Assembly: GCA_964020085.1 (NCBI GenBank)
Contig: OZ026601.1
Span: forward strand, 7,630,335 to 7,694,334
Length of the DNA stretch: 64,000 nucleotides
Source: Micromussa lordhowensis
Lineage: Eukaryota; Cnidaria; Anthozoa; Scleractinia; Lobophylliidae
Direction of reading: 5' to 3'
A program made the translations under genes and the position numbers. This document shows, piece after piece, positions 1 through 12,040 of the stretch. The notes under the pieces are model-generated. The model was not told the DNA's origin and ran no database searches. It saw only the letters and a program-made list of their open reading frames with translations. The first letter of the stretch is position 1. Every line of letters starts with the position of its first letter.

Positions 1-440
1 GTTAATAGCAGGTCAAGCTTTGTTCAATCCACGTCCGCAAATAATTTTACATGAAAGTAATCATTTTCACGAATTTTTCAGCTTCAACTACGCTTGACAC
101 AATGAGTCCGTTCTCAGTTTAATCAAGCTTAGTACCACCGATAGAGTCGATCTTGTTTGACAGATTTTGCATCACGAGAGAAGAACAAAGGATATGTTGT
201 CTAGTCATGCTCCAATTACTATTTTTAGTCTCTTGAAGAAGAACTCAAGATATTTTGTCTCAGATATCATTTGCTATTAGTAGAGAGAACTTAACGCTTG
301 TCTACAGCGATATTGACCGAACTTACATGCAATTTCTTCTTACCTAAAAACAATAACACGAGTTAAGCTTTTTACAACGCTTTCAAGGCCTTCTACATGT
401 AAATCTTATTTTATGATGTCATTTTTTCTCTTCTCCTTAG

Positions 441-1112
441 AAATCCAATCTTCTATCCTTAAAAGACAAAGCCGTCAAGTTGACTCAGTAAAGAACTCGA
501 CAGAAGCTAAACACACAACAGAAACGATTCTCAAAATCAACAAACTTTTATCCGAGGGGAGAGTGCATCTTTGTCAGCGAAACGGTGTCACGTGCTCGTC
601 TGGGCCCCCAGGCCCTCCCGGTCCGCCTGGACTGAGGGGGCATAAAGGAGCCCGGGGACGAAGAGGACAGAAAGGAAGGAGTGGAAACAGGGGAGATCAA
701 GGTATTATGGGATTCCCAGGAAAGAGCGGCAAGCAAGGCATTATGGGACCTGTAGGACTACAGGGAGAGACTGGAAACAAAGGCGAGAAAGGAGACATGG
801 GACCCGCAGGCATGCCGGGAGCGAAAGGCGAATCAGGTGAATCGATATCATCTCCTGCTGTTGTTGTTTCTCCTGTGACGTTGACAGTAAACGAAGGTGA
901 AACAGCCTCGTTTCAGTGTTCAGCCAGCGGTAATCCCAAGCCTGCAGTAAAGTGGAGTAAACCAAACGCTCAATCAAAAATCTCTCAATCAGCGGTTTCA
1001 GGAGGAAAGCTGGAGTTGAAGAAGGTGACCAGAAGTAACTCAGGCGTGTATCAGTGTTCAGCAACAAACCTCCTTGGGAACTCACAGGAAGTGGTACGAT
1101 TAACAGTAAATG
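441..1112 (+). CDS. CniFL-like receptor copy A, collagen + Ig exon
   Basis: This is an internal exon, bounded by an acceptor ending CTTAG at 440 and a donor GTAAGT at 1113, phase 1 at both ends. It encodes a helical linker, then about 27 Gly-X-Y triplets (nt 601-840) forming a collagen triple helix, then one I-set immunoglobulin domain with Cys at each core strand and the Trp of KWSK (nt 860-1110). The order collagen-Ig-fibrinogen matches the cnidarian ficolin-like (CniFL) family, thought to be pattern-recognition receptors. Collagen would trimerise the lectin heads. The first exon, with start codon and membrane anchor, should lie upstream of the window. The open frame before 441 is intron sequence, so its Met is not the start. 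Confidence 0.9.
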
Positions 1113-2314
1113 GTAAGTTTCTGGTCATTTTGAATGCTGAAGCTTTCTAGTGAAATACGTGGAGTTTTTAAAGATCAAGTTTGTCATTTTTGAAGCACGA
1201 AATGTTCGCTTTTCAGTTTGAAAAACTCAAAACACCCGCTCTGTTTCTATACATTTAAATTAACACGAATATAGGGTGGGCTTTTCCTTGGAGGAAGCTA
1301 CAATTTTAAGCACCTCTAAAACTTCCGTTAACATTTAGGTCGATGTCTACATTTCCGACCTGCAGAAACTTAGGTGATAAGCTTCTGGACCTGTTAAAGC
1401 CTTTTTTATAGTACCTTCAACTGAAAAAGTTAAGTGGATTAAGGGTTCCCAGGACAACGTTTCTTTGTATAGTAGCGTCTTGCCAAGCTATCTTGCATCT
1501 TAGTTTACTGACTCAGGGAAGGTAAGTTGTATTTTGATAGACTGCATGGTGGTGCTGGACTCTCAGTTATCCATTTAAATTTAAGCCAAGGTTTTTTTCA
1601 GCTATCAGTTAATCTCGACAAATGTCAGTTATCATTCACTTCTTACCCGGCTTTTATTGTATCCAGTATCTTAGGAAAGATGTCCATCCCATTAGCCAAA
1701 CAGGGTCAAGAAGTATCCGATTATTTCCCAGAACTTATAAGTGAGTTCGAACTGTGTGGAAACTTAACGAATACTTTTTATCACTTCACGAAAACCCTAA
1801 CCTACTTAGGCCCGCTGATTTGTGGGCTAAGTGGGCTTTTTGTGCATCCCCATGTTCCCAATTAATATATTTAAAACCATGAACTAAAACAAAAAGTGAC
1901 ACGTTTAGGGCATATAATGATAATCACGTATCAAACATTCCTTGTTCTATGCGAGAAAAAACTTTAAGATAACATTAAGTACACTACAGCCATATTGTTA
2001 GAGTTTTCCGTAAAGCGATCGTCAGGTATTTCGGTAACATCCAACGCTTGTCTATCCAAAAAGTCAAGACAAACGTAAAAGAAGCTTTTAAAATAGCTAC
2101 AAGTGAACAATTCCACTATATCCATCTCTTTCCAGGCGAGAAAGCTCGATCATGTCAGTCTGAACTTTATTCAGCTATCAGTTAAAAATATCCGCTGATT
2201 CTCCGCTGACATTTAACTCTAAACAGACTCTTAATTCTAGCTGTTTCACCTGAAAAAAACAAAAATCAAGAACTCTAAATCAGACCAGGCTTAATGATAT
2301 GTACTTGATTGCAG
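1113..2314 (+). other. Intron of copy A, no gene seen
   Basis: This intron sits between the collagen/Ig exon and the double-Ig exon. The same sequence recurs at 36579-37791 in copy B with scattered substitutions and small indels, including a 20-odd base difference near 36975. An open frame at 1527-1865 is not convincing: in copy B the equivalent is cut to 61 codons by changes typical of non-coding DNA. Confidence 0.8.
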
Positions 2315-2872
2315 TTCATCCTCAAGTTTCTCTTCAGCCGGGACCTAAGTTCGCCACGGAAGGAAGTGACGTCACCCTACCAACCTGTCAGGTAACTGGA
2401 TACCCAGCACCAGTGGTCACCTGGAGGAAGTCGATTGGTCAGTTACCCCAGGGGAGGGCGCACTATAACAACAGTGTCTTACGAATTTCCGATGTCCGCA
2501 AAAGTGACTCTGACACATACTTGTGTTCAGCGATCAACCTTTTAGGAAATGTTGAAAGGAAAACTCAGCTAGTTGTAATTACCCTTCCGGTGTTTACCGT
2601 TAAGCCTCCTGAAAAAGTTGCTGTTGGTATTGGCGACACTTTGACGTTAAACTGCAGCGCTACTGGTGATCCACGACCAGTCGTCAGCTGGAAAAGACAA
2701 GGAGCAGCACTGCCCGTGGGGAGGAGTCAGAGAAAAGAGGGGGCACTTATTTTAAGAGATTTTAGGAGAGAAGATGCTGGGATCTATATCTGTGTGGCAA
2801 CAAGTGCAGGAGTGTTTGGTATCGAGGCAATAAGTGATGTTCGAGTGGACGAACCAAGAGCAAGTGGTACCG
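2315..2872 (+). CDS. CniFL-like receptor copy A, double-Ig exon
   Basis: This phase 1-1 exon of 558 nt has acceptor TTGCAG and donor GTAAGT. It encodes two tandem I-set Ig domains, the second and third of the receptor. The Cys pairs are visible as TCQVTG...YLCSA and LNCSATG...YICVA, each with its core Trp (TWRK, SWKR). An exon carrying two whole domains suggests intron loss. The last 50 residues differ from copy B far more than the rest of the exon. The ligand role of these domains is unknown; in the family they sit between the collagen stalk and the fibrinogen head. Confidence 0.9.
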
Positions 2873-3509
2873 GTAAGTTATGAAGAATGGTAAAATTAAA
2901 TTTGTCGCAGAGAGAGCTAGTTAGATTGCGCTTAAAGAGATAAAAAGAAGCCAGCATCTTTTGGGATTTTCCCTGAAGAATACGTAAAGCCGAATTGACA
3001 AAAACTTAGTAATTAAAACACACGTGTTGGCGTTAGCGACTAAAGCAAAGCGGTTCGATCCGAGACCGAAGATGACGTTCTAATATGGCGCATCGTCCGC
3101 CATGAAGCAAACAGTCTTTATTCAGTGGGTTTAAGTACTTTGTTAACCATTGAACCAAGAACTGAGCATGTTATAATAAGAAAGACCGCAAGCTATTCAT
3201 TTTGAAGGCTCAAGAAGACTCATGTCAGCTACAATGGTCTGTGTGCCAACCAGCCTTGTTCCCAGGGCTTCTTCCTAGGGGAAAAGCCCTGAAAACGACG
3301 TTTTGCGCCATTCTACAGCATCTGGCGATTAGGAGAACCGCAAGAGAGGAGCTATCCCTCTTAAAGCCGCTCTGAAAGCGCGTCTTTTAACATGTGTACA
3401 GTTGTCTGAGTTTTGAAGTTAAAAAAGGAATATTTTCTCCTGTACCAGCACTATTCTAGACCTTATTCCAATGTGGCTTGTTAAGTTGAGAACAAAATTT
3501 GAATCATGT

Positions 3510-3577
3510 GTTTCTCTTTTTTATCAGATTGCTCTGATCTGCTAAAATCAGGACATACTCAAAACGTATACGAGATG
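3510..3577 (+). pseudogene. Relic 5' end of a third FReD exon
   Basis: A pyrimidine-rich tract with acceptor TTATCAG is followed from 3528 by sequence almost identical to the first 35 nt of the fibrinogen exons at 7510 and 43693 (reads DCSDLLKSGHTQ in the same phase). Similarity fades soon after. This looks like the surviving start of an extra FReD exon inside the last intron of copy A. A cryptic acceptor here could still be used, giving an early stop. Confidence 0.75.
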
Positions 3578-5282
3578 AAATATTCTTGTTCTTCGGCCAT
3601 ATCATTTTCAGAAGGAAAAGAAAACAAACTGAGCGGTTACAAACATTGCAAATAGACAACGTATGGTCCAAAAAAAAACTTAATGTATTAACTTGACGTT
3701 TTGCATGTGACAACATACATCTTTAGAACCGACTTAGAACTTTAGAACCGACTTTAGAACCGACACACCTAGGCGTGCTTAGGTGATTCAATTCGTTCTG
3801 TCACCTTGCAGGTGTGTCGTGGCGTAGATTAGAATGTTGTTGATTAGTCGCCATTGTCCTGAAAACCGTAATATATGCAGAGACGCTTTTGGAACTTTCT
3901 AGATTTACATAAGTATAAATAATTGTGAGTTTAGCTGGATGCGGATAATATTTAGTGTGTGATCAAGGAATAAAGTCGTGTTGCAAACCGGAGTAGTCAA
4001 CAATTATAACTATTACAAAAAAACAATAAAAAAAAAAACACTTGTTACTACTGAAAAGTCCGACTTGCGTGCAAAATTAAAGAAACGCTGTTGATCATTC
4101 CTTGGCAGTGAGTAGCTGTTTCTAAATTGCGTTCGGAGAACGAGTTAAGGTGGCTCGTTAAGGTGGCTCGTAACATTGCCCAGCACTTTCTAAGACATAG
4201 ACTTTGATGGTCATTATAACCACTCTTTATTGGTTGTACCCAAAATCAAACCGCCCAATCATTGGTAAACATGTGGCTTTCAAATTTGTGGCACAATAGG
4301 TTACCATAGGAACAATATGACCTGCTGAAAACACCCTTAATTATAGCTTTGAGCGCTTATAACTTAAAAACAAGCCCGTTGACCCCCATTTTTTATTGTC
4401 GAATTGCAATCAGTGAGATAAGGTGCAACTTTTTGGTGAGGGTTGGAATGATTGGTTCGAGAAACGCGTTCGTCAAACAATCAATCTTAAAATTCTTTTA
4501 TAAAAGTTGGCAAGTTTGGGATCCCCTATGTTCACGAGTTTGCAACAGATCGTTATGAAACTTCTCCCAAAGTATTTACTAAATTCATCAGAATAACCGA
4601 AATGTCGGGGGTTATGTTTTGTTTAAGGTTGATCGCCATTAAGTCATTTAATAAAGCGCTCAAATCAATATGGGTCAAAAAATATTTGGACAATGATAAT
4701 CATGGTAAATGGAAATTACATACCACTTATTAACCGAGAGTGAGGTTATTACAGGGAAATCTCAGACCGAGGCCTTAAGGTCGAGATCTGAGATTTCTCT
4801 GTAATGACCGAGTGGACGAGGTTAATAAGTTATTTATTATATGGCCTTTTCAGCATGCGCTATGCTTAAAAGGAATACAATAAAAACACCGGAAGTCGCT
4901 CGTACTGAAGAAGTATCTGTATGCTTGTTAAATTTCTTTCAGTTACTTAAAATATAGTTATAGTTTGTCATCTTTTCTGTTGTTTTCGCCAACGCGCTCG
5001 TAGCTTTTACTCAGAACTCAAAAGAGCTGTCCAGCCGAGTAGAATTTTCATAATGCCTGGTCATTACAAGAAAATAATGCCCGCTCAGTAGCCGATCAGA
5101 GCGCGCGTACTATTGTAGCCATATAATAAATTTTGATTCTGAATCCACGATTTCGGCGGTGATGTTATCTTCAAAGGTAACCTCCACGAAAACGATTTGG
5201 CAAAGTTTATACATATATCGGTTGCCTTTATAACAGAACTACTAAAAATCTGGTCAGACAATAGCTAACTTCCTCCGAAAAC
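3578..5282. other. Intronic sequence of copy A
   Basis: AT-rich sequence with no supported exon. It contains a short direct repeat (AAGGTGGCTCGTTAAGGTGGCTCGTAAC near 4150, written here as two copies of AAGGTGGCTCGT), a repeated AGAACCGACTT motif near 3725-3755, and a hairpin MITE listed separately. This stretch has no counterpart in unit 2. Confidence 0.6.
4725..4830. mobile_element. Palindromic MITE-like hairpin
   Basis: The arms begin ACTTATTAACC and end GGTTAATAAGT, with a near-continuous inverted repeat folding around GCCTTAAGG at about 4781-4790. No coding sequence. Hairpins of this size are common non-autonomous DNA transposon remnants in cnidarians. The parent family is not identified. 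Confidence 0.65.
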
Positions 5283-6044
5283 TTGCTCTCTCTACCTCTT
5301 TCGCAAAATTCACTTGTGAGAATTGGAAATAAACCTATTTACTACAAATCATGGTCTTCCAAAGGAATACAAAACGTCAGACATTTAATCAGGAACGACG
5401 CAGGAAATTTCTTATCTTTCACTGAACTCAAGGAACGTTTCGACGTCAAAACAAATTTTCTTGTTTATCACGGTTTGGTGTCGTGCATAAAATTGTTAAG
5501 GAATGCTATAGAAAACCAAAAAAAAAAAAAAAATAGAAAATTCAGCACTTTTGTGGACAACTAGTATACCCAGGAAAAGCCAAGAGAAATGGATTGCCGA
5601 CTGCAGTATTCAGTGTTCCAAAACAATCGATTTCTGCAGCACTAAAGATACCAAAATAATTATTTTTCAGTTTAAGCTACTTCACAGGCGTTTAGCAACA
5701 AACGATTATCTAAAAAAGTAGACATTAAAGATTATGATTTTTTGTACATTTTGTAGAACCGAGAAGGAGTCCCTTTTTCATTTATTTTAGTCGTGTAGCG
5801 AGACGTCTTGTTTTTGGCAGGGTTTTATGAAATTGTTGGCCGAGAACCAAATAAAACTAAAATCCAACATTTTCACTCCCGATGTGATGATTGGCCTGAG
5901 GTCAGACACCCTATCCAACACGTAAAAGTACTTTTACTTCCTTGTTGCCAGATACATGTATTACATCCCAAAAGAGAAAGATTTCCTAGTTTTCTATCTT
6001 CTTTAGTACCTCCTGATTCCTAAACCTCAAAATAAATAGATAGC

Positions 6045-6075
<31 letters not shown>

Positions 6076-6080
6076 ATTAA
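5283..6080 (+). mobile_element. L1/Tx1-like LINE 3' fragment
   Basis: The first frame reads a typical C-terminal ORF2 segment (NKPIYYKSWSSKGI..., FLSFTELKERFDVKTNF). A second segment after a frame break resembles the zinc-knuckle/zf-RVT end of L1/Tx1 ORF2 (RRLATNDYL, KESLFHLF). It ends in a (TAAA)n tail at about 6036-6080, a usual 3' end for these retroposons. The block 5616-5750 aligns with 42695-42835 in unit 2, so the insertion predates the duplication. Frameshifts and stops make it dead. Confidence 0.75.
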
Positions 6081-7509
6081 AACAAGTTCAATATAAACGT
6101 TTTAAAAGGAAGCCATGCATGCACGAGGATAATCTTATAATTTAGCTGAGAATTCGTAGTAATGACTTTTTCTTTTCTATCTTCATAGCTTACTGAATAC
6201 ATGTATGCTAAGTAGTTCTGTAGTAGTAATGTAGTGTATTGTACGTTGTTGTAAGTAACTGTTGTTATTTAAAAATAAAAAGAAAGAAAAAAAGATCATA
6301 TTGAACTATTATCGACCATGAGCCAACCTTAATTGGCTCCAAGGCTTGACTATTATCGACTTTTGTAAATGAAAGACATGAAAGCCAATTTGAAATAGAA
6401 AACAGACAAATCGCGTCTTTTAATCTTTTTTGTTTCGATAAGCGCGCTTGTTTACAGAAAAAATTCTGACGGACGAGTACCATCCTTCCGGTTATTTTCC
6501 TGGGACTGGGACTATCATTAATTATTTAGCGCTTTTGATCTTCTATTGTAAAAAGCGCTATAGAAACATTAAACATTAAGCAGATAGTGTCTCCGCCGAT
6601 AAACACTAGCGCGTCACGTAATCAATTTAAACCTATAAAAATAGGAAAAAATTTAGTGGTAAACCGTCACGCATACAAGTCGGGAGCAAAAATCCTAATA
6701 GTTTTAGTATAAATCTACTAGTCCAAAAATACTTTATCTAAATCTTCGTCACAGACACTTCGGAAAAGCAAAGAAGCGGCCGCCATTTTGCTCACAATCA
6801 CGCTACTCACTATCTTCAACAGAATAAATAGTGAGTAGCGTAGCCAATCAGAGAACGGCATTTGTGATAGAACGATAGTAGATTTATACTAAAACTCGAT
6901 AGAAACACAGAACTGCCCTCGTAGTTATGTTGTTGGTTATTTTATGTTTCTTAACAGCATGCCTAAAAAGGAAATTTATTTTTTCTTCCTAAGTTGAAAC
7001 GAGAGAAAATGCGGGGCAGTTGTTACTGGAAACAAAAGAGGTAGCTTGGCCTGAGAGATAGCCTGGCCTTATTTTCCTTCAATCAGAGAACAAGCCAAAG
7101 AGAACATCTTCAGCATTTAGAATGAAATTAGAACTATTATTAACATGTAACCATTGTAATACTTCTTGAGTAAATGCTTTTGTGAACTGGCACTCAATAA
7201 AAGTGTCATCTATGGAGTTGACACACAAATAAAATGTTTGCACCATTGCAAAAAAAAGTGATTAAGAAATCAACCTCACAATACACTTTCAACTATAAGC
7301 TCTATTGCAGACTCGTGTGATTTCTCTTCGTTAAATGAAAAGAGACGCAGGGTTGGCTTGGCTTTCTTCATATTTATTTCCTTTTCTTTTCTACCAGCTG
7401 CATTATTAATAGCCGGATCAACCAAAACTTCCTTTTTATCACTATATTTTTATATAGTTACGCTAAAAAAAAATTGAAATTAAAGCATGGGTTTCTCCTT
7501 TCCTGTCAG
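6081..7509. other. Intronic sequence before the FReD exon of copy A
   Basis: No coding sequence recognised. From about 6960 it is collinear with unit 2 (from 42845). 6100-6950 is specific to unit 1 and includes an inverted pair, ATAGTAGATTTATACTAAAAC near 6880 and its complement GTTTTAGTATAAATCTACTAG near 6701, enclosing GAGTAGCG/CGCTACTC arms near 6800-6840. This is a probable degenerate MITE. Confidence 0.6.
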
Positions 7510-8135
7510 ATTGTTCTGATCTGCTAAAATCAGGCCATACTCAAAGTGGATTGTACTCTGTTAACCCAGATGGTAGAGGACACTTTACTGTGTACTGTGA
7601 CATGCGCACTGACGGTGGAGGCTGGACTGTCTTTCAGAGAAGACAAGATGGCTCGACAGACTTCTATCGTGGATGGAACGACTACAAAGCAGGCTTTGGT
7701 CAGCTGGCTGCCGAGTTCTGGTTAGGAAACGACAAGATCCACCGGCTGACGGTCTCTAGACCGAGCTCTCTACGTGTGGAGTTGGAGGACTGGAACGGAG
7801 TTAAAGCGTACGCCAAATATGGCAAGTTCAACATTGGTGATGAGCAGGCGCAGTATCGACTTGAAGTGGGTTCATATTCAGGTACAGCGGGAGATTCGTT
7901 AACATATCTGCATAATAACATGGCGTTTACTACAAAAGACAGAGATAATGACAAATGGTATAGAAACTGTGCTGTAAGCGAAACAGGCGCTTGGTGGTAC
8001 AATAATTGCCACCACTCCAATCTAAACGGACAATACCTGGAGAATAAACGTGATCTTCGAGGAGTCAGGTGGTTTGCCTTCAGAGTTTCTCTTTCACTCA
8101 AATTCACTGAAATGAAACTGAGGCCGTCATCGTAG
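7510..8135 (+). CDS. CniFL-like receptor copy A, fibrinogen-domain terminal exon
   Basis: Last exon: acceptor CTGTCAG, phase 1 entry, stop TAG at 8133-8135. The 208 residues form a complete fibrinogen-related domain (FReD): opening DCSDLLKSG, the GGGWTVFQRR and FWLGNDKI signatures, a calcium site DRDND, then the Cys pair NCA...NC around GAWWY and the NLNG signature. In ficolins this domain binds acetylated sugars in a calcium-stabilised pocket. The region after DRDND differs from copy B at about 19 of 60 positions, while the preceding part differs at only about 7 of 145. The earliest Met-like codon sometimes assigned here (nt 7551, TTG) is not a real start, because the exon is internal to the gene. 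Confidence 0.93.
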
Positions 8136-8242
8136 AAAGAATACAGTAACAGGTTTAATCCTGTTAGTGAAGTAGATGCCAATATGTCAATGATCTTTGT
8201 TCATCGCAGTTGCAGCTTTTAAAATTAACAAATCTTATGTGA

Positions 8243-8362
8243 TTTAGCGTGGTCTGTACTCTTATCGACAACGAGTACGCGCCCCATGAGTCCACAACAA
8301 ATTTTGACCACTGTGATGACGCGTACTCGTTGTCAACGAATAAGAGTACAGACCACGCTAAA
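8243..8362. mobile_element. Hairpin MITE in the 3' flank of copy A
   Basis: The left arm TTTAGCGTGGTCTGTACTCT and its complement ending CCACGCTAAA flank a short centre. A solo right arm recurs at about 8566-8606, separated by unrelated sequence. The same pair occurs in unit 2 (44427-44542 and about 44740-44800), so both insertions predate the duplication. Confidence 0.75.
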
Positions 8363-8606
8363 CCACATTTCGATTTGTTTTTTACCACAATATCAAAGAT
8401 AACGAAGGAAATCTCAGTCAAGATTTGTTTACAACTCGGACTTGAAAGTGCACGCGCTGCACTATGCAAATGAGCTGCTTGTACGCGTCAGACTTTCCTT
8501 TCAAAAACTTTTGCACCCTCAACATGCAGAAACAGTAAGAGAAAATGTTTGGAATAGAGTAATGACGCGTACTCGTTGTTAATAGGAGTACAGACCACGC
8601 TAAAGC

Positions 8607-10254
8607 ACATTTCGACTTGCGTTTTTAACACAATTTCAACGTCAAAGAAAATGTTTTTTCAGAGCCAGAGCTGAAAATGGCATTACGAGACACATTGACG
8701 TGTGCAGCCCTGTCTGTACCCTTAGCGACAACGGCGGATTAGGCAATCAGATTGTGAGACTAGTAGCAATTGTGATAAAAATAGTAGTCGATCATAAGCA
8801 ATGATTAGTTGTCAATTTACGCAACCATTTTTGTCATTTGGATTATTAGCAATGGTCAGCAATAAGACTAGCTTTATATGACGATTAATAGAGAAGAAGG
8901 GAAAAGATAAAACTAAATGTTATAAGCACTGTATGATGAAGCGTGTCTGGTTTAAACTGTAGTTTCCTTAACCGCTATATCAAATCAAAGCTTATAGAGT
9001 TGTTTATCAGACCAGGCAAAACAAAATTGAATTGTCGAATTTTACACGACTTTTAAATGCGATAGTTTCTAGCCGCTACAAATTTGGTTTGTTTTTACGG
9101 GTCTTAATCGTCCCCTGGGCATTCCGGAAGAATATTGTCCTGGAATAAGGGGCTGTCCACATTACGCCGGACCTTTATTTCTTCGGTTAGGCCTTCCGCT
9201 CACTCTAATCCGTCACGAAAAGGGGACTTCTCGAAAACGCTCTTCAAACCGGAGGGATTAAAAAAATGCCCGCTTTCGTTTTCGACGGGAAAAATTTTGA
9301 AAACGAAGCTTTTCGAAAACCGGCGATGACATCACGATAATCACGTGATTACCCGGACCGAGATTGTTTCAAACGCAAATCTAAAATGACCAGTGATTGT
9401 TTTTAAATTCCTTTGGCCTATGTGGACTGGGCCTAGGCCAGTTCGAGTACGCGATAGATCGGCTATCAACACAAACCATATAGTTAAGGTATTTTAAACA
9501 CCAGTCTCCAAACCATTGGACTATATGCAATGATTGGGTATTGCTCTAGATTACAAACTCAAGTAATAAAAAGATTATTAGAAGCGCTCGCCATCTTTTT
9601 GATTGACAAGATATGAGGTAACCGCCGAAGTATTGACAGTACTGTAAAAATTGACCAATCAGAGGGTATAGCAGCTCCAGCTGCTATACCAGAAGAAGGT
9701 CGTTAAAGAAAGTCTTACAGGCTCTCCCGCCGCCCCTCGCCTTAGTCCTCCCTCGTTTTTTCTCCCTCGTCCCCAACTACCGAGAGCCTGGAACAGGCAA
9801 GATCAGGTCGTGCACCTTGAAACCACTTTAAATTTGTGTGCCAGTCGGCCTGATGTCAAAAAGCTATTGAAGTTTTGCCTGCAACGATTCTCACTTTAGA
9901 AGGTATTCACTATTCAAGAAAAGGGATTTATAATTGCAAAAACGAATCAGATTTACAAAGGGAAAATTTGAGCATTTTGACAGCCTTAATAATGTTTTTT
10001 ACTTAGAACTTAATAGCGTTTTATTTTAGTTTTATTATTTTAAATATGATAAGTAGTTGTACTGGTTTTAGTATTAGTATTGTTATTGGTATCAGTATCA
10101 GTATTAATATTAGTATAAGTTGTATAAGTATGCATTAGTATAAATAGCGCTCGTGGCAGATTACTTATGAACTGTTGTTTTTATATTAAGGTTAGACACG
10201 GCTTGATGGAAGAGCATATTTTGTATGAATTGATACCGTGTATAAATAAAGCTT

Positions 10255-10293
<39 letters not shown>

Positions 10294-11592
10294 TGTCTTC
10301 AAGCTTTTAATTTGGCGCCAAAAATGGGTCGCCCTCGTTCGGCAACTCGCTCTTCGATCGCGGTCGCCAGGTAGGAAAATAGTTGTCATTTACAACAAAC
10401 TTTGTTGTAAATGACACGACTATTTTCCTACCTGGTATATGCATTTGCATAAGATATGGCATAAGATATGCAGTTCCTCGTCAAATTAAACCCAGAATTC
10501 TTGAGTTAAGCATTAGAAGAAGCCAATGCATCTTCAGTATTGCCTTCATTTTTTGTTAGCTGCGAAAAAAAACCCAGACTATTATCGTGTCGTTAGGACA
10601 GCTCGGCTTCGACTGCCGCTCGTACTGCGGGCCGCAGCTACTGTAGGCGTCAAGCAAATAATGTTTTCGCAGTTTTGAGTCGGGATGTATAACAAAACAC
10701 TAAACGACTGGAAGACCTGGAACCTCGGGGAACAGTGAGCTTTGTTTCCCCTCGACCCTCAATGTTCGCCTCGGGGAACACTGGGGGTCTCGGGGAAAAA
10801 AACTCATTGTACGTTTCCCGAGGGGCCAGTCATTAAGAGCTTAATGTGCGCTTTTTAAATACAACATTTACGCTCGGGTGCGCGAGCAACTGCGGGTTAA
10901 AATGTATATTGAATCAAAAGCTCAATGTCTAGATTTCTTAGTACACAAATCAGTTTTTTAGTTTTTTGAAATTAAACGTGAACTCACTGTCACAGTTAAC
11001 ACAGTTTCTCATGGCGATATTTTACCACGGCGGAACCACAGTGAGTCGCGCCGAGTGACCACTGAGATGAACAAGTTTGATTCCACTGGTACTTGGAACA
11101 AGAGGCTGCATCATTACCCAAACAGACATAACATTCTGCTATATTCAACGCGTAGCCGGATTTACCAGCTACAAGTCACAAGACAAGACGCAAACAAATA
11201 ACCTTGATAAAAAAGCTTGAGACTTTCACTCACATGGCTAAAATATTAACCATAATAATTTTTTTTTTCTGCTAACAGTTCAAAATTTCCAATTATTACC
11301 TAACGCCTAATGACTAAATTTTTGCCCTGTTTTTACGACTAACAGTTAACCCCCCCCCCCACGGGTTTTCTCTTACTTTTCTTACAAACATCTTTCATAT
11401 GCTTCAAACTCTTACAAGGTTTTTCCCACCTGGTTAGGTGGATATTTATCTTTATTTGAGTGGTTTTCTTAAAATTTATTTGCAGCTGTACCTGTGTTTT
11501 TTTTTAAATAACAACTTAAAGCAAACTCAAGGCGTACGCGGCTATCAAGGTAATACCATTAAATCCTGCGCAGTTACTTTTGATCGCCGTAA
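8607..11592. other. Duplicated 3' flank, non-coding
   Basis: No gene supported. It contains the empty target site for the unit 2 element (about 8781), a (GAT)n microsatellite at about 10254-10292 preceded by ATAAAGCTT (looks like a CR1/RTE-type retroposon tail), an inverted pair around 10385-10435 (ACAACTATTTTCCTACCTGG type arms), the GGGGAAAC-rich palindromic tract at 10710-10830, and a C-run at 11348-11358. Most of it recurs at 52256-54853. Confidence 0.6.
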
Positions 11593-12037
11593 AGGCTGGT
11601 TTTCACTAGCGACGGAGTCGGAGTCGGAGTCGTAGTCGGAGTCATAAGAGTGCTTATGACCTAGTGAAAACCGAAAATCGGAGTCATAAGCTCGACGGAA
11701 TCGGAGTCGGAAGAATCAGAACGTTTCCATTTCTTCCGATTCCGTTTACGACTCCGTCGCTTATGATCTAGTGAAAACTGGACTGTCGGAGTCGGAAGCA
11801 GAAGCGGAAGAACCGACAAATCACAAGGCCCGGAATCGAGCGTTGTGATTGGTTTATTCTTCCGCTTCCGCTTCCGACTCCGACAATTCAGTTTTCACTT
11901 GATCGTAAGCGACGGAGTCATAAGCGGAATCAGTGATCTGCTTCCGACTCCGTCGGTTTGATTTTCACTTGATCGTATCACTCTACGCTTCTGATTACGA
12001 CTCCGACTCCGACTCCGTCGCTAGTGAAAACCAGCCT
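11593..12037. mobile_element. Harbinger-like MITE with TAA target duplication
   Basis: Perfect termini AGGCTGGTTTTCACTAGCGA and its complement at the right end are flanked by TAA at 11590-11592 and 12038-12040. TAA/TTA duplications are the hallmark of PIF/Harbinger. The interior is built from GGAGTCGGAGTC-type repeats in both orientations with several internal ACTAGTGAAAA-like arms, as if smaller copies were nested. No coding capacity. It sits at the edge of a CR1-like fragment. Confidence 0.85.
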
Positions 12038-12040
12038 TAA

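Larger units (their letters stand above)
1..11347. repeat. Segmental duplication, unit 1
   Basis: Position 1 aligns with 35464, and the match can be followed by eye through the exons, introns and 3' flank to about 11347 (partner about 54853). It is interrupted by unit-specific insertions. Collinear blocks are 1-2880 with 35464-38350, about 5616-5750 with 42695-42835, 6960-8780 with 42845-44972, and 8781-11347 with 52256-54853. Unit 1 lacks the 7.27-kb element present in unit 2. The left limit lies outside the window. Confidence 0.9.

Noticed and set aside
1527..1865. 112-codon plus-strand frame in the intron of copy A
   Set aside because: Its counterpart in copy B is disrupted and changes look non-coding; it is bracketed by well-defined splice sites of the receptor gene.
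10192..10389. Minus-strand frame with a long histidine run (also 53615-53845)
   Set aside because: Produced by the (GAT)n microsatellite read in one frame; the flanks are retroposon tail and the frame is not conserved between the duplicated units.
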